From assembly GCA_946807835.1 (NCBI GenBank), contig OX327684.1:36206501-36270500 (forward strand): a stretch of DNA of 64,000 nucleotides. Direction: 5' to 3'. The position numbers and the translations under genes are program-made. Below, one piece after another: positions 24,327 through 36,493 of the stretch (positions are counted from its first letter, which is position 1; every line of letters starts with the position of its first letter). The stretch comes from Ailanthus altissimus (taxonomy: Eukaryota; Streptophyta; Magnoliopsida; Sapindales; Simaroubaceae). The notes beneath the pieces are model-generated. The model saw only the letters and a list, made by a program, of their open reading frames with translations. It was not told the origin of the DNA and did no database searches.

Positions 24327-24431
24327 GGGGAAGCAGAAGCAGAAGCAGCCAGTGATTCCAAGCCAACGGCAAGTAAGTTTAGGAAGTGCTTTAGCACTTT
24401 CAAATCCAACTGTTGTATGTGCTGGCTGTAG
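24327..24431 (+). other. Possible orphan exon with Cys-rich C-terminus
   Basis: After an acceptor-like tctctcag an open stretch encodes 34 residues: an Ala/Glu repeat, a Ser/Lys stretch, then KCFSTFKSNCCMCWL and a TAG stop. There is no start codon in frame before an upstream stop at 24282, so it could only be a 3' exon, and I found no partner exon. The base content is higher in GC than the surroundings. Unrecognised; it may be chance or a relic. Confidence 0.2.
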
Positions 24432-24879
24432 TATTGGACTGGACTATCATTTTAACATTAAAATTATGAAATAAAAACAAAAAAAATGAATGTTGGTAAA
24501 CAGGAAATGCTCCAATCAGCTAAAATTAACATGTGCAATAGATTATTAGTCCACACGGCTTGTTTTGATTTGCTTTGTCAATTCTTCATTTATTTGGCAT
24601 CTTTGCATGCAACAAAACAAAGATTAATGGTTTAAAAACAATTTAAATACAAACAAAAATAGGGTTGTTCTTGTTTCTTTCTTATCGGTGCGTGAGTTTT
24701 TCCTTTTCACTTTTGGTGAAACACATTTTGGGCCAAGCGTAGTCTGTGCCTCCGAGTTGCAGCACATGCTCTTCCCATCTTTGTAATTATAAAATCAAGC
24801 ACCCTCGAGATTTGTTGTGTATTTTATGATCATTGTTTCTTTGTATCAATGAAGTAAAATAAGCATTGTGATATTAGTA

Positions 24880-25520
24880 ATACTTGTCAAATGTATTTTA
24901 AACTTTTTATCTTTTAATGTGTTAAATAATTATTAGGTGATTTATTATGTATTTATGATTACTATTTTTTCAATGAAGTAAAATAATCATATATAGTGAT
25001 ATTAATAACACTTGTCAAATAATTATTGGACGATGAAATAATATAATTTTTATAATTATTTGTTATACTATTTTATCATCAAATAATTATTTTACATATT
25101 ATTTGAGATAAAAAAATTTGAGATATTATTTAAAATATATAATATTATTTTATTAGTAACTATCATAAAGATAATACGACAATTCTAAAATATTATTTCA
25201 AAATTTTTATTTCAAATTATATACCAAATAATTATTAGATGATGAAATGATATGGCAATAATTTTAGAAGTTTTACTATTTTACCATCTAACAATTGTTT
25301 AACATATCAATTTAAAATAAAAAAATTATGATGATATTTTAAATGTGTAATGCTAAACATCTTAAAATTTTATTTTAAAAATAATGTATCGAGTAAATAT
25401 TAAATAATAAAATAGTACAAATTTTAAAATTATTTATTATACATGATATTTATTTGACACATAATTTTTTGTAATGCAATTTTAGATAAAATTTTATAAT
25501 ACTTAACGTTACTCTTACTC
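24880..25520. repeat. Cluster of palindromic AT-rich MITE-like repeats
   Basis: Three or four related copies are packed together (about 24900-25000, 25010-25165, 25215-25370 and 25375-25510). Each has an arm like caaataattattaGatga-taaaata and its inverse (ttttatcatcaaataattat), with outer arms ttttaaaat. A separate duplication (gaagtaaaataa ... gtgatatta) occurs at 24852-24890 and 24977-25020. Confidence 0.55.
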
Positions 25521-25964
25521 TCGTCATAATTTACTAATCATTGCAATAAAGGGCCGACGTGAGATTTTGAATAAAATCCGTTGTTACAATTAATTTGAAC
25601 TTCTAAATCATTTATGCTTAGATCGTTTGTCTTCTGAACAGTAGGAGATTAAAATCTTGGGAAATTAATTTTGTAATGAAATCTGCTGTCAACATCAGAG
25701 GCCAAATGAAGCTAATTAATTAATGTCTCTTTTTTTTAAAAAAAAAATGAAGCTAATTAATGTCCTTTATTATGCTTAAAATCAATCATTAAATTTGATC
25801 AAACCCACCCGGTGCTGTGCTGAGATCTTCAAAGATCAGTCGATACGCATAGATTTGCTAGGTGTATCGATAATCAAGTGATCCTCATCAAACAATGAAT
25901 GAATAAGTAAATTTTATGTATCAATCTAAGTTAAAAAAAAATTAAAAAAGTTATTTATTTATAA

Positions 25965-26133
25965 AATAATGTTATGTATTTAAAATTTGTATTTAAAATT
26001 ATATTTTAAATAATAATATATCAAATAATTATTAAGTGTAATAAATAATTCTGAAATTTATAATATTTTATTAATAATAATTATTTAACACATTATTACT
26101 TACAATACAATTTAAAATTTGTAGCATTTCTCT

Positions 26134-26135
<2 letters not shown>
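25965..26135. repeat. Palindromic AT-rich MITE-like repeat
   Basis: The left part (gttatgtatttaaaatttg, then tcaaataattattaa) reads as the reverse complement of the right part (taataattatttaacaca, then tttaaaatttgtagcat). The whole could fold into a hairpin of about 170 bp. Same family as the 9.1-kb and 25-kb copies. Confidence 0.6.

Positions 26136-26168
<33 letters not shown>
26136..26168. repeat. (AT)n microsatellite
   Basis: An alternating TA/AT run of about 32 bases abuts the palindromic repeat. Confidence 0.9.
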
Positions 26169-26171
<3 letters not shown>

Positions 26172-26691
26172 CGAGTGAATTCTCTTGTTGTATGAAAGTT
26201 GGAACAATTTTCAATTATTTTGAAAGTGTTCAATAATTTAAAGTTAATATAAGATATACAAATCTAATTACCATGTAAATGCAAGAATCCCTTTGTCACT
26301 TGCGCTAATTTTTATTATCTTCACATCTTATTACGATTAAATTGCTAATTCTCTTGTTACATGAAAGTTTGGACAATTTTTTAATCAAAATTTTAACGCG
26401 TTCAACAATCTATAAAAGAAATTTATCAAAATTTAAATTGCATGGAAGTGACAAAAATTCCCATCAAATTTATGTATAGTATAAAGCCGATAGCCAACTT
26501 TCTACCTTAAATTTGGGGGTTGCTATGTAAAGTATCGATTAAGAAGCAAATATACGCAAATAGCTTCATTTCATTTTGGTTTACATGTGAGGTCGTATGA
26601 TGATTTCCAAATTATATATACGTGTTATAGTAATCAACCCACATGTTAATCAGCATTAATATATACTAATTAATTAATTAACTATAATCAC

Positions 26692-26725
<34 letters not shown>
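26692..26725. repeat. (AAT)n microsatellite
   Basis: About eleven AAT/ATA trinucleotide units in a row. Confidence 0.9.
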
Positions 26726-26726
<1 letters not shown>

Positions 26727-29047
26727 AAACCCTTTCTCTTTTCACTCTATAGTATGCAAGAAAGGAAACATATACATCAAAAGCATACAAGTATCTCATG
26801 ATTTTGGCCCAAAAAAAGGCATTTGATGCAGCTGCTCTCTCCCTCTTTCCAACTTAAAAAGAAAAACAAAGTTTGGATTCTTTGCTCTGTACCCATTAGT
26901 AGCCCCATTTGTTGGTTCGCACACAAAGCTAAGAACTGTGCTCATTCTAATATTATATCTTTAATAAATAATTAATATTTAAAACTAGCATCTTAAACAC
27001 TGTTGAAATAAATTAATCATTCATATAGCCTATCAATAGGAATTCCATCTCATTAGATTCTTCATGTCTAGCGCCAGCCATTGTCCCCTCATGTTTGCTT
27101 GTTTCATTTTTGATCATGCCTCAGTTCAAGAAATACGTCGAGGCCGAGTTGTTAAGTAAAGCAAATCGCAGAGATTTTCTTGTTACAATTCAATGTTTGA
27201 TGTTCCGAGAAAAGGAAATATTTTATAAAAAAAAAAAAGAAAAAAAGAAAAAGATTGGTACTCATTGATCAAGGTGTATATTGTCAAAGATCATGAACCA
27301 ATCATTCAGAAATAAAATTAAAACTTAACCCAATTCGTTCATATATATATTATCACATGCATTAATGTTAATGTGATTGAAGGACAATGATTATTTATTA
27401 CTAAGCCGCGATCGAGCTCAAACAAGTTGCTGGGGACATATCTTATTAATTTTTCAATTACTGGTCGACCCATCAAGATTTCTCTTTTGTTGATCCGGCC
27501 AGATATTGGTGGCATTCATGCTTCAGCTTCATAAGAATCTTTGATCAACTCAGTCTGTGAATTGAACACAGCCATGTTAAAGTTCAAATGTTAAAAAAAT
27601 ATTTAAATGAAATCTACTTAATTATTAGTATCTAATTATGCTCATCATCTACTTTATTTTTGAATGAAATCTACCTTCTTCTTTTTTTTGGTTCTAGCTC
27701 TTAGAAAAGCACAATCATAAAACCCTAAGTCTAAGTAGAGTATATACTAATTCTAATATGACTAATGTGTTTAAGGATTAAAGACTATGTTTTGAGTGTC
27801 GTTTTCAAGAGATTAGACTTTTTTTTTGGGGGGGTCGTTAAGTAGATAAACAAAAACACAATGTGAATTTCCATTCTTCACAAACTTTTCTGGCAAGATT
27901 CCAAATTCAACTTCTCATTCTTTGTCTCTTCTTTTCTCACATCTATTACAAGTTGCATAATTGGTGGAAACCAATTTCATTAATCAATTAGGTGCTTGTG
28001 GGTCTCTAACTATTACTTGCTAATCTTAGGAAGATCTGCATAGGGGCAAGAGATTGTCTTTTGTCTGATTTTTGTCTGATTATTCTATAAAAATGTTTAG
28101 GCCAATAACTTAGTGAATTGTGTGGTCAAAATGATGAAGAAAAAGAAGATAAAGGAGATAATGTTGGTGAGGTCACTTACCACTAACGCATATATTGGCT
28201 TTTAAATAAGTCTAATGGAGGAATAGGCCCCTTTGCTTTGCTATATAGCACATTCACAAAATAACACTAAGTATTTTAAACCTCTGAAAATGGCTTTAGT
28301 TAGATAATATTGTCACCTTCTTTTGGTACCTACATGTGTGTCCACAGAGCTTGGGAATCCAAATTAGTTTACTTTTGCCTAATCATGGTAGAGAAAGTGA
28401 TGTTGGCAAAAATATTCCCTTCTATATATGTATCACACTAACTATTTTTCTTATTTTGGTGGACGATAAAGTGAAAGAGCTTATTGTAAAGCCATTATCA
28501 CGATATGATGCGCTTCATCCTTTGTGTTTCTTTAGGCCCAAAAATATGTGGGATGCTTTAGAATTGATAGTCAAATCATATTAAAGTTTCATCAAAATGT
28601 GGTATCTAGGTTTAGCAATTAGCCAGATTGTTGAACTTTTAAAGTCAAGAGCACAAACCCCATCAAATACCCTCCAAAGTTTTTTTTTTTTCAAATAAAA
28701 AATTATAATAAAAGAACTAATTCGAACCAAAACAAGATCTAAATAACATTGATACATGCAGAGAAACTTTTGATTTATTTATATTCTGCTTATATAATAA
28801 TTAATATTACAGTGGAGTAAAGATGAAACCCTTTGGAAAGAAGACATGTTAATTACCACCACTGCCCTACTTTTCAACCTCTGCAATTCCAAACTGAAGC
28901 AACCAAGGTAGGTGGAAAGAGACCAAATGTGCCTTTTTTTTTTTTTCTAAAATCCAAACTGGGTTTCTGTTTGTGTTAGAGATGCAGACACTGTTCTGGT
29001 CAACTGTGAAACTGTGATTGTCCAAAAAAAATTATGAATCAAATTCT
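26726..29047. other. Intergenic DNA downstream of the ERF gene
   Basis: No supported gene. Short open stretches at 27116-27268 (50 codons, lysine-rich end made of an A run) and 28336-28584 have no family character and poor codon content. The ERF 3' UTR should lie just below 29047 on the minus strand. Confidence 0.4.
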
Positions 29048-29863
29048 TTACTGGTACTCCCACAAGAATGGCTCCTCAAGCTTGAACCCAGTATCGGCTG
29101 CACACAACTGCCATGATGATAGGTAATTGCAGAATCCATCACTTCGATCAGAGCCGTTGATGAAGAGATCAGGCAGGTCAAACAAGGCGTCGTCATCATC
29201 GACAGAGGGAGAACTTGTCAAATCTTGTACGTTGTTTTCTGATGATAAATTGTTTGTTAAACATGAAATAGTAGGAAGCTCGGCTCGGCTTGGCTTGGCT
29301 TCAGCTTCAGCTTCAACTTGACTAGACAGGTTTGTCTCTTGAAATGTGGCGGCTGCCGCCTTGGCAGCGGCGGCTTGGATGTCCTTTGGGGACGTGCTAA
29401 CCGGACGGGGAAGTTCATGGGCGAGTTCAGGGAAATTGAGGTAAGCCGAGCGGCCTTTGATGGCTAGAGCTGCTACATCATGGGCTCGGGCCGCCATTTC
29501 AGCATTAGGGTAAGTTCCAAGCCATATTCTTGATTTCTTTCTAGGCTCACGGATTTCAGATACCCATTTGCCCCAACTACGCATACGTACTCCTCTATAC
29601 GTTGGATGCTTCCCATTCTCATCTATCTTACTCTTTTTCTTAGCTTCATTTATGTTGCCTTCATCATCTTCTGATTTTCTTGATCCTTTTTGAGCTATAC
29701 CACTATTATGATCAGGCCCCGAATAGGAGTTTGTGGAAGACCAAGAGGTGGAGGAGGAAGAGGAACAAGTTGTCCCGGTGGTGGAGGCGGCGGCGGAAGA
29801 TAATGAGGTCAAGAAAATATCTTGATGATGAGCATCATTTTCAATGTTGATATGATTTGCCAT
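29048..29863 (-). CDS. AP2/ERF transcription factor, DREB subgroup A-4
   Basis: A single-exon protein of 271 aa. A Ser/Thr-rich N-terminus is followed by a basic patch (AKKKSK, residues 74-79) that may serve nuclear import, then one AP2 domain at about residues 88-145 ([19 protein letters not shown] ... [11 protein letters not shown]). Val and Glu at AP2 positions 14 and 19 (V101, E106) are the DREB signature. The extension HELPRP with [17 protein letters not shown] is typical of the A-4 group (TINY, HARDY, ERF034-039). The C-terminal half is acidic (DLPDLF, ending EEPFLWEYQ), as in activation regions. Such factors bind DRE or GCC elements and act in growth and abiotic stress; the exact orthologue cannot be fixed from sequence reading. 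Intronless, as usual for the group. Confidence 0.93.
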   Translation of the reverse strand: MANHINIENDAHHQDIFLTSLSSAAASTTGTTCSSSSSTSWSSTNSYSGPDHNSGIAQKGSRKSEDDEGNINEAKKKSKIDENGKHPTYRGVRMRSWGKWVSEIREPRKKSRIWLGTYPNAEMAARAHDVAALAIKGRSAYLNFPELAHELPRPVSTSPKDIQAAAAKAAAATFQETNLSSQVEAEAEAKPSRAELPTISCLTNNLSSENNVQDLTSSPSVDDDDALFDLPDLFINGSDRSDGFCNYLSSWQLCAADTGFKLEEPFLWEYQ

Positions 29864-29973
29864 GATAGAAACTTAGCTAAGCTAGCTACTTCCACCCAAA
29901 GAAGAATGTGTCGATTGGCAAAGAAAAAAAAAATAGAGGCCTTCTTGCTTTAATGATTCTCTAAGGAAATTGG

Positions 29974-29985
29974 ATTTATATAAAA
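29974..29985 (-). promoter_or_regulatory. TATA box of the ERF gene
   Basis: On the minus strand ttttatataaat lies about 110 bp upstream of the start codon, giving a leader of roughly 80 bases. Confidence 0.6.
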
Positions 29986-31632
29986 GAAAAAAAAATTAAA
30001 GAAAAAGAAAAAGAATGTAAAGAAGCTTGGGGGTCCATATGCCACAAAGAAGAGACTAGAGAATACACAGTTCAGCTATAGATTAAATAATGCATATACT
30101 TCGAGAGAACAATATCTTTTTTTACACTCATTTCTTTACTTGCATTGGGGCTTTGGACTATTCTGCTGTGTAAATTTGTACTGTTGTCTCTCTGTAAAAT
30201 GTACCTATATAATTGATGATGAAAATTTTTCTGTTTTTATTGTATGTGTACATTCCTTTGGCATCATTTTTTTTTATCTTCTTTCTCTGTTCGAAATAAT
30301 TGCAGGCCACAATGTGAGCTCACACTCCAAACCACCAATTTCACATGGTTGCTCTCAACTCTCGAGGGCCCTTCCCCTTTGCTGAATTTTTCACATTAAT
30401 GCTTTCTCTTTCCTTTTTTCCACCTTAATTTCTGGTCCTTGCTGTAATTCAGTACAATAATCTTTTGTTTTTTATATTTGTTTATTCATCTCGTGTGTTT
30501 CGAGAGGGATGACTTTCAGAATATCAACTACATCCAGAAAATCAAATTATCTTGGCCTTGTTGATAAGTCATCCTCAACTTGAACATAATTATATATGAA
30601 TCAAACTGATCTGGCATCTGCTTAATTGGGACATTGATTTGTCTCTACTTAATATAAATTTTATATAATTCTTATTAATTATTAGTTTTTGTGCGGTGAG
30701 TTCTGTTCATGAGTTCATTGAACTGCCACACGTTATACATCAGGGTTATTTAAGTTATATAAAGTAAATTGACCAATTGAAATCTGACTAATGCGATATG
30801 GGGACCTAATATTCATAATAAGGTATCAAAATATACTGTAGCAGCCACTGAAAGTGCACCATGTGGGTTCTTTATTCAGAGAAGAAGACAATTGATGCAA
30901 CAGTAACACACAAACACATGAAACAAGCATTACGTAACTGCTTTCATTTCTCTATTGCATAAAGAAAATTGTACATAGTCATTAGATTAGCAAATATAAA
31001 GTACATTTCATTTGTCAATGCTAATCAAAACCTACTAATCATCATTTTGTTGAAAGTTTAACGAGTATAAGACGATTCGAGAACTAGTTAGACAAATTTA
31101 TATTTGCTTTTTTAATACACATCACTATCGGAGATACACATGCCGCACATGGCAGTAGGACCCTTATACGCCAGATTTGTGGCCAATGAGTCAACTGGGA
31201 TTTGTAAAATTAATTCCCTTTTCTCTAATTGATTTTCTCTCCCAACATTTTACAATTACCTGTATTATAGAAAATACTGTATGATTATTAAGATATAAGC
31301 TTACTGGGTTGTCTTTGACAGTTCACTTTTGTCTTGTCTCTCTTATTTATTTATTTATTTTTTCTGTCTTTGACAGTTAAGTTCATCGGGGTTCAGTTTT
31401 TTTTTCCCCAAAACTATGCTCGTAATTCTTCTGGGTAAGTTCTTGTGTTGATCAAGCAGTAATGAGAGTTAATTTGAATCCAAAGTATCTGAAGCGTTTT
31501 GATTGAATGTTAAATTGCTGAGAAGTTACAGCTTTAGAATCCAAAAACTCATCTCAACTTAATTAAATTAGAAGGGTTCATCTTTTAGGAGAATTTTTCT
31601 GTTCGTTAGAATCATTAATAAATTTTCTGTCC
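29986..31632. other. ERF promoter region and intergenic DNA
   Basis: No supported gene. Open stretches such as 30140-30385 lack family features. The region ends at the second Copia element. Confidence 0.4.
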
Positions 31633-32091
31633 TGAAAAGGGTGGTTTAGTTGATGATGAACACCAGCAGCTCTTGGTACACCAGCAACAACAGCAGAGTT
31701 ACTTCTCTGAGTTGCAGCAGCATGGAACTTCAAGTGCAGCAGCAAATACTGAATGATAATAGTATCGAAGAGTTGTATCTTGGAGCTGACGTGGAATAAT
31801 GATTAATTGATTATTTTTTATAAAATGTAAATAAAATAGATTAGAGTTAGTTTTGAAAAATTGCTAGTTGGTTACATGTTTCACGCTAATTTTATGCAAC
31901 TTGCTAAATGCGGTTATTCGTGTATATAAATCTGATTGTGCTTTGAATAATAATAAGAATCATTCAGATTTTTTCTTAGTCATTTAGCCTCTCTGAAGCT
32001 TGTTCTTTTCTATTTGGCTTTTTTTTTTTTTCATTTTCCTTCACTTTCCAAGAAAATTCTCAAACCTCAGAATACTTCAAATTGTTTCTTA
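31633..32091 (+). repeat. 5' LTR of element 2
   Basis: It starts TGAAAAGGGTGGTTTAG and ends gtttctta, where the 3' copy keeps the canonical tttctca. The first 110 bp are rich in CAG/CAA and in one frame read as a Gln-rich peptide. Tail segments (gtgctttgaataataataag, tcacttt) are shared with the 3' LTR. Confidence 0.8.
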
Positions 32092-32511
32092 GTATTAGAG
32101 CCACGGCAAACTCTTCAAACTCAACAAGCTTGTACTGCAAATCTGAATTTTCAAATGAACTTAATGCTGATTGGTTAAAACAACAGTTTCACTTCCACAA
32201 ATTCAGGGAAATTTGACAACAATTTTCTACTATGAAAATCATAAATCCTTACTTTAGCTCAAGATAATGATCTTGAAGAGTTACTCACTGGTGAAAAAGT
32301 TTGTCCATATTGATTTTTAGTGTCTTTGAATTCAGATCTAGAAGCTTTACCAACTATAAATCTACAATATCATCAATGGAGAAAATATGACTCCATGCTA
32401 ATAAGCTGGCTCTTCTCCACTCTGACAAAGTCAGTTCTTAACTCAATAGTTCAATGCAAGACTTCTCATGAGGCCTGAAAACATCTTGAGCAAATGTTTA
32501 GTATCTAATAT

Positions 32512-35500
32512 TTGGCAACGCTTGCGCAATTAAGGTCTCAATTGCAAACAATAAGAAAGGGGACAATGTTTATGAATGACTATTATTTGAAAGTTAAAGG
32601 CTTGGCTAATAGTTTAGCTATGACTTGCAAACTAGTGCCAAACCAAGATCTTGTTACATCCCTGCTTGCTAGTTTAGGATCTGACTATGATCTTGTTGCT
32701 TTGTTGATTTCAATCAAGAGTTGTGAATTGTCACTAGCTGAAGTGTATGCAATTCTCTTAAGTCAAGAAAGTAGATTGAAAATGTCTAATTCAAGTTTAA
32801 CAGTTCACAATAGATTGTCAGCAAATGTTGCCAATATTGGTTTCAAACATAAGTTTAGAAGAAATTCTGACCATAGAAGAAACAATAACAAGAATAGTGG
32901 AGGACAAAATTATCAAGGGAATTTCAAAGTAAAGGATAGAGGCAATCAAAACTTTAATAACCAAAATAAGTCTAAGATTGTTTGTCAAATATGCTTCAAG
33001 CAAGGACATGGTGCATTGTAGTGTTGGAACAGATTTCAATGAAGAATTTATATCACCTGTTCCACAAGCATAAATGCAAAATAACAATCAAGCTTAGGTA
33101 GCAAGTTATGTTGCAACACCTAGTGCTGAAGCTCCAAATGAAGATAAAGGGTGGTACATGGATAGTTAAGCCATCAATCATGTCACCAACACTAGTGGCA
33201 ATATGGCAACAAGGTCAGACTACAGAGGTAATGATCTTATCACTGTTGGTAATGGTAGTGGACTTAGAATTTTTAACATTGGTACTTGTATTTTGCAGAC
33301 TTTAACCTCACAAAAACGTAAACTGAAACAAGTACTTTTTATGCCAAACATGACAAAAAAAAAAACTTAATAAACATCTCTAAACTAACAGTCAATTACA
33401 ACCTTACCATTGAATTTAACAATCATTTGTGTCTTGTTAAGGATATAAAGGAGAATGTTCTCTAAACTATATCAGTTTGTCACTTCTGAGTCAGTTAGAA
33501 AATTTACAAGTTTCAAGTCAGCTACTTTTTTCAATTAAAAAACTAAACCTATTTTTGCATCCAATTCAAAAATCTCTTTATTTGCTGATTACGATATAAT
33601 TAAGTCAATATTAGATAAATCTAATGTTGTCAACCTCTCATTTATATATAGCAAGGCGAACGTAGTCGTTGATGTATTGCATAAAAAGTTTTGTCATCCA
33701 AATCAAGACATATTGAAATGTATTCTTTCAAATTGTAATATACTTCAATGAACAAAGATTTGTTAAATACTATTTGTTCAGCCTGTCAACTTGGGAAAAT
33801 CATAAATTATGCTTTGGCTTATCTAAAACTAAAACTTAAAAACCTATAGAAGTCATACATGTTGATGTTTGGGGTCTAGCAAGTCTGTTATTAGGAGATG
33901 GCTATAGGTATTATATGTTCTTTGTGGATGAGTTAACAAGATTTATATGAAAATTTCCCTTATAATAAAAATTACAAATGTTGAATACATTTATAGCCTT
34001 TTAGCTTCACATAGAAAGACTATCAAATAGAAAAATCAAAATTATTCAATCAGACTATGAAGGAGAGGTTATAAGCCTTGTAAGAGTGTTAGTTAAAAAA
34101 TGAATAGTACATAAATTTTCTCATCCTTATACACACTATCAAAATGAAAGGGTAGAAAGAAAGCATAGGTATGTAGTAAAAACTGGTCCTACTTTGCTTG
34201 CTCACAGGTGTACTTTTAAAATTTTGGTGGAATGCTTTTAGCACAACAAATTTTATGATTAATAAAATGCCATCCACCTTTCTTAAGTATGAAACACCCT
34301 TGTAATACTCTTCAATTAAAAACTAAATTACTCTTGTTTAAAAGTGTTTGGTTGTTCATGCTATACATATAGGAGGCTGTTACCAAGTTAAACTTTTATA
34401 CTGAGAAGTTTGTGTTCATGGGGTATAGTAGTTAGCATAAAGATTACCAATATATAACTTCAAAAAGAAAGTTTTAAGTAGCAAGACATGTTATATTTGA
34501 TGAATCTGATTTTTCGTTTATATCTTATCAATTATTTACTAGTTCAAAAAACACAACTTGTGTAAAAGATCAAACTTGTTCTTGTAATGTTCAACACATA
34601 TTGTTTCCTTGTGATCCTGTTATGACTTGTTCTCTAAGTACTGATATCAGTTCAAATAGTGTAATTTCAGAACAATATGAATAAATTAAAGCAACCAAAA
34701 CACTTTTGATTCTTTTATAAATCATAATTATAATCTCAATATATCCAACACCACTTAAACTAGCTATCATTATGTTCAAAATATTGAAACACTAACTTAC
34801 AGTTTTGACCTTGAAATGTCGATACCATCATTTACTATACAAAATACAATACCAGTCTCTAATACTACAATCAATCAACATCCCTTGATAACTATATCAA
34901 AGGCTAAAATTTACAAGCCTAAAATCTTGTTTTCTAAAATAGAAAGGAGTCCAAAATATACACTAGAGATAACATTAGAAGCCTTGAAATTGTCATAATG
35001 GAAAACTGCCATGAATGAAGAGTTTTAAGCCTTATTAAGAAATAAAACCTAGAAGTTGGTACCACGTGAGTCAAATTACAAGAAAGTTTAGAATAAATAG
35101 GTTTTCAAGGTAAAGAAGAATCTTGATGGCAGTGTGACTAGATCTAAGGCAAGGCTTGTAATCAAAGGTTATAATCAAACTCTTAGAATAGATTACACAG
35201 AAAATTTCGCCCTGTTGTTAAAACAAGTACAATTAAAGTAATAATAAGTCTTGTTATGATAAAGGGCTCAAAATTGAGACAAATGGATATTAATCATGCA
35301 TTTTTAAATGGTGATTTATTGGAAACAGTATATATGGCTCAACCTGAAGAGTTTTGGTCAAAGGAAAAAGTACTATGTATGTAAGTTAGACAAAGCCTTA
35401 TATGGCGTAAAACAGGCTCTAGAAACCTGGTATGATAAGCTAAAATTAACATTGACCAAATGGGGTTTTTCAAATATAAATTCAGATACATCGACCTTTG

Positions 35501-36440
35501 TAAGACAATATGCTTTAGGTATTACAATATTTTAATTTATGTAGATGAAAATATAATTACCAGAGATAATAAAGAGAAGTACAGAGAGTAATAAGTCAGT
35601 TACACAAACTGTGCGCTGAAAGAATTGAGAGACTTAAATTACTTTTTGGGGATAGAAGTAACAAAGTGTGGTAGAAATCTTCATCTTTCACAAACCAAAT
35701 ACATCAACTAACTTATCGAAGAAAACAAATATGGTTAAGGCTAGTAGTAGTTTTACTCCAATAAGCATTGGATTCAAGCTATCAAATGAAGAAAATGAGA
35801 AATTTAGAGATGCATTTTTATATAAAAGTGTGATTGAGGCTTTATAATACCTTACCTTTACAAGATATGAGATTACCTTTATAGTAAATAAGTTAAGTTA
35901 GCTCCTTTCAGCTCCATCCAAGTAGCAATAGTAGTATTGTAAGAGGATACATAGATATTTACAAGGGACAAAGTAATATAGTTAAACTTTCAAGCCTGTT
36001 AAGAACTTAAACTTGATAGCATTCATTGATGTAGATTGGGCTTGCGACATTGATGATAGAAAGACTTTTAGGGTTATTATGTATACTTTGCTAGAAATTT
36101 AGTATTTTGGAGCTCAAAGAAATAAGAGTAGTAGCAAAGTCTAGTACTGAATCTGAGTACAAAGCCTTATCTCAAGTTTCAGCAAAAATTGCATGATGCA
36201 GTCATTATTTTCTAAGTTATGCATCAAGTTAATAACTTTTCATGTAATATGGTGTGATAATCAAAGGGCAACATCACTTGCTGCAAATTCTATTTTTTAT
36301 AGTAGAACTAAGCATTTATAAATTTATATGCATTTTGTCAGAGATAAGGTATCGAATCATGAAGTAGATTTTAGATATATATCCATTGAGAGTCAAATAG
36401 TTGATATATTTACAAAAGCATAACAATATCCAGGTTCTAA
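32512..36440 (+). pseudogene. Relic copia gag-pol of element 2
   Basis: The longest open piece, 32512-33021, is gag: a capsid-like part (NDYYLKVKGLANSLA, PNQDLVTSLLASLGSDYD), an Asn/basic stretch, and a zinc knuckle CQICFKQGH that breaks before its last Cys. Further on, fragments of integrase (about 33850-34300) and reverse transcriptase (MDINHAFLNGDL near 35285, then KALYGVKQALETWYDKL near 35390-35440) and RNase H (SSTESEYKAL near 36140) appear in several frames with many stops. Gag belongs to the UBN2/retrotrans_gag type. Non-functional. Confidence 0.85.
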
Positions 36441-36493
36441 GAGCTAACATTCAAGCTCAATATTGTTCCAAAACAGTTGAGTTTAAGGGGAGA

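Noticed and set aside
27116..27268. 50-codon frame beginning MPQFKKYVEAELL
   Set aside because: The first half looks protein-like, but the end is translated from an A-rich run and no homology was recognised.
27480..27530. Sequence resembling a miR171-type star strand (gatattggtgg)
   Set aside because: The match stops after about 11 bases and I could not find a complementary arm forming a precursor hairpin.
28336..28584. 82-codon open frame between HUB1 and the ERF gene
   Set aside because: No domain, poor start context and no codon bias; likely chance.
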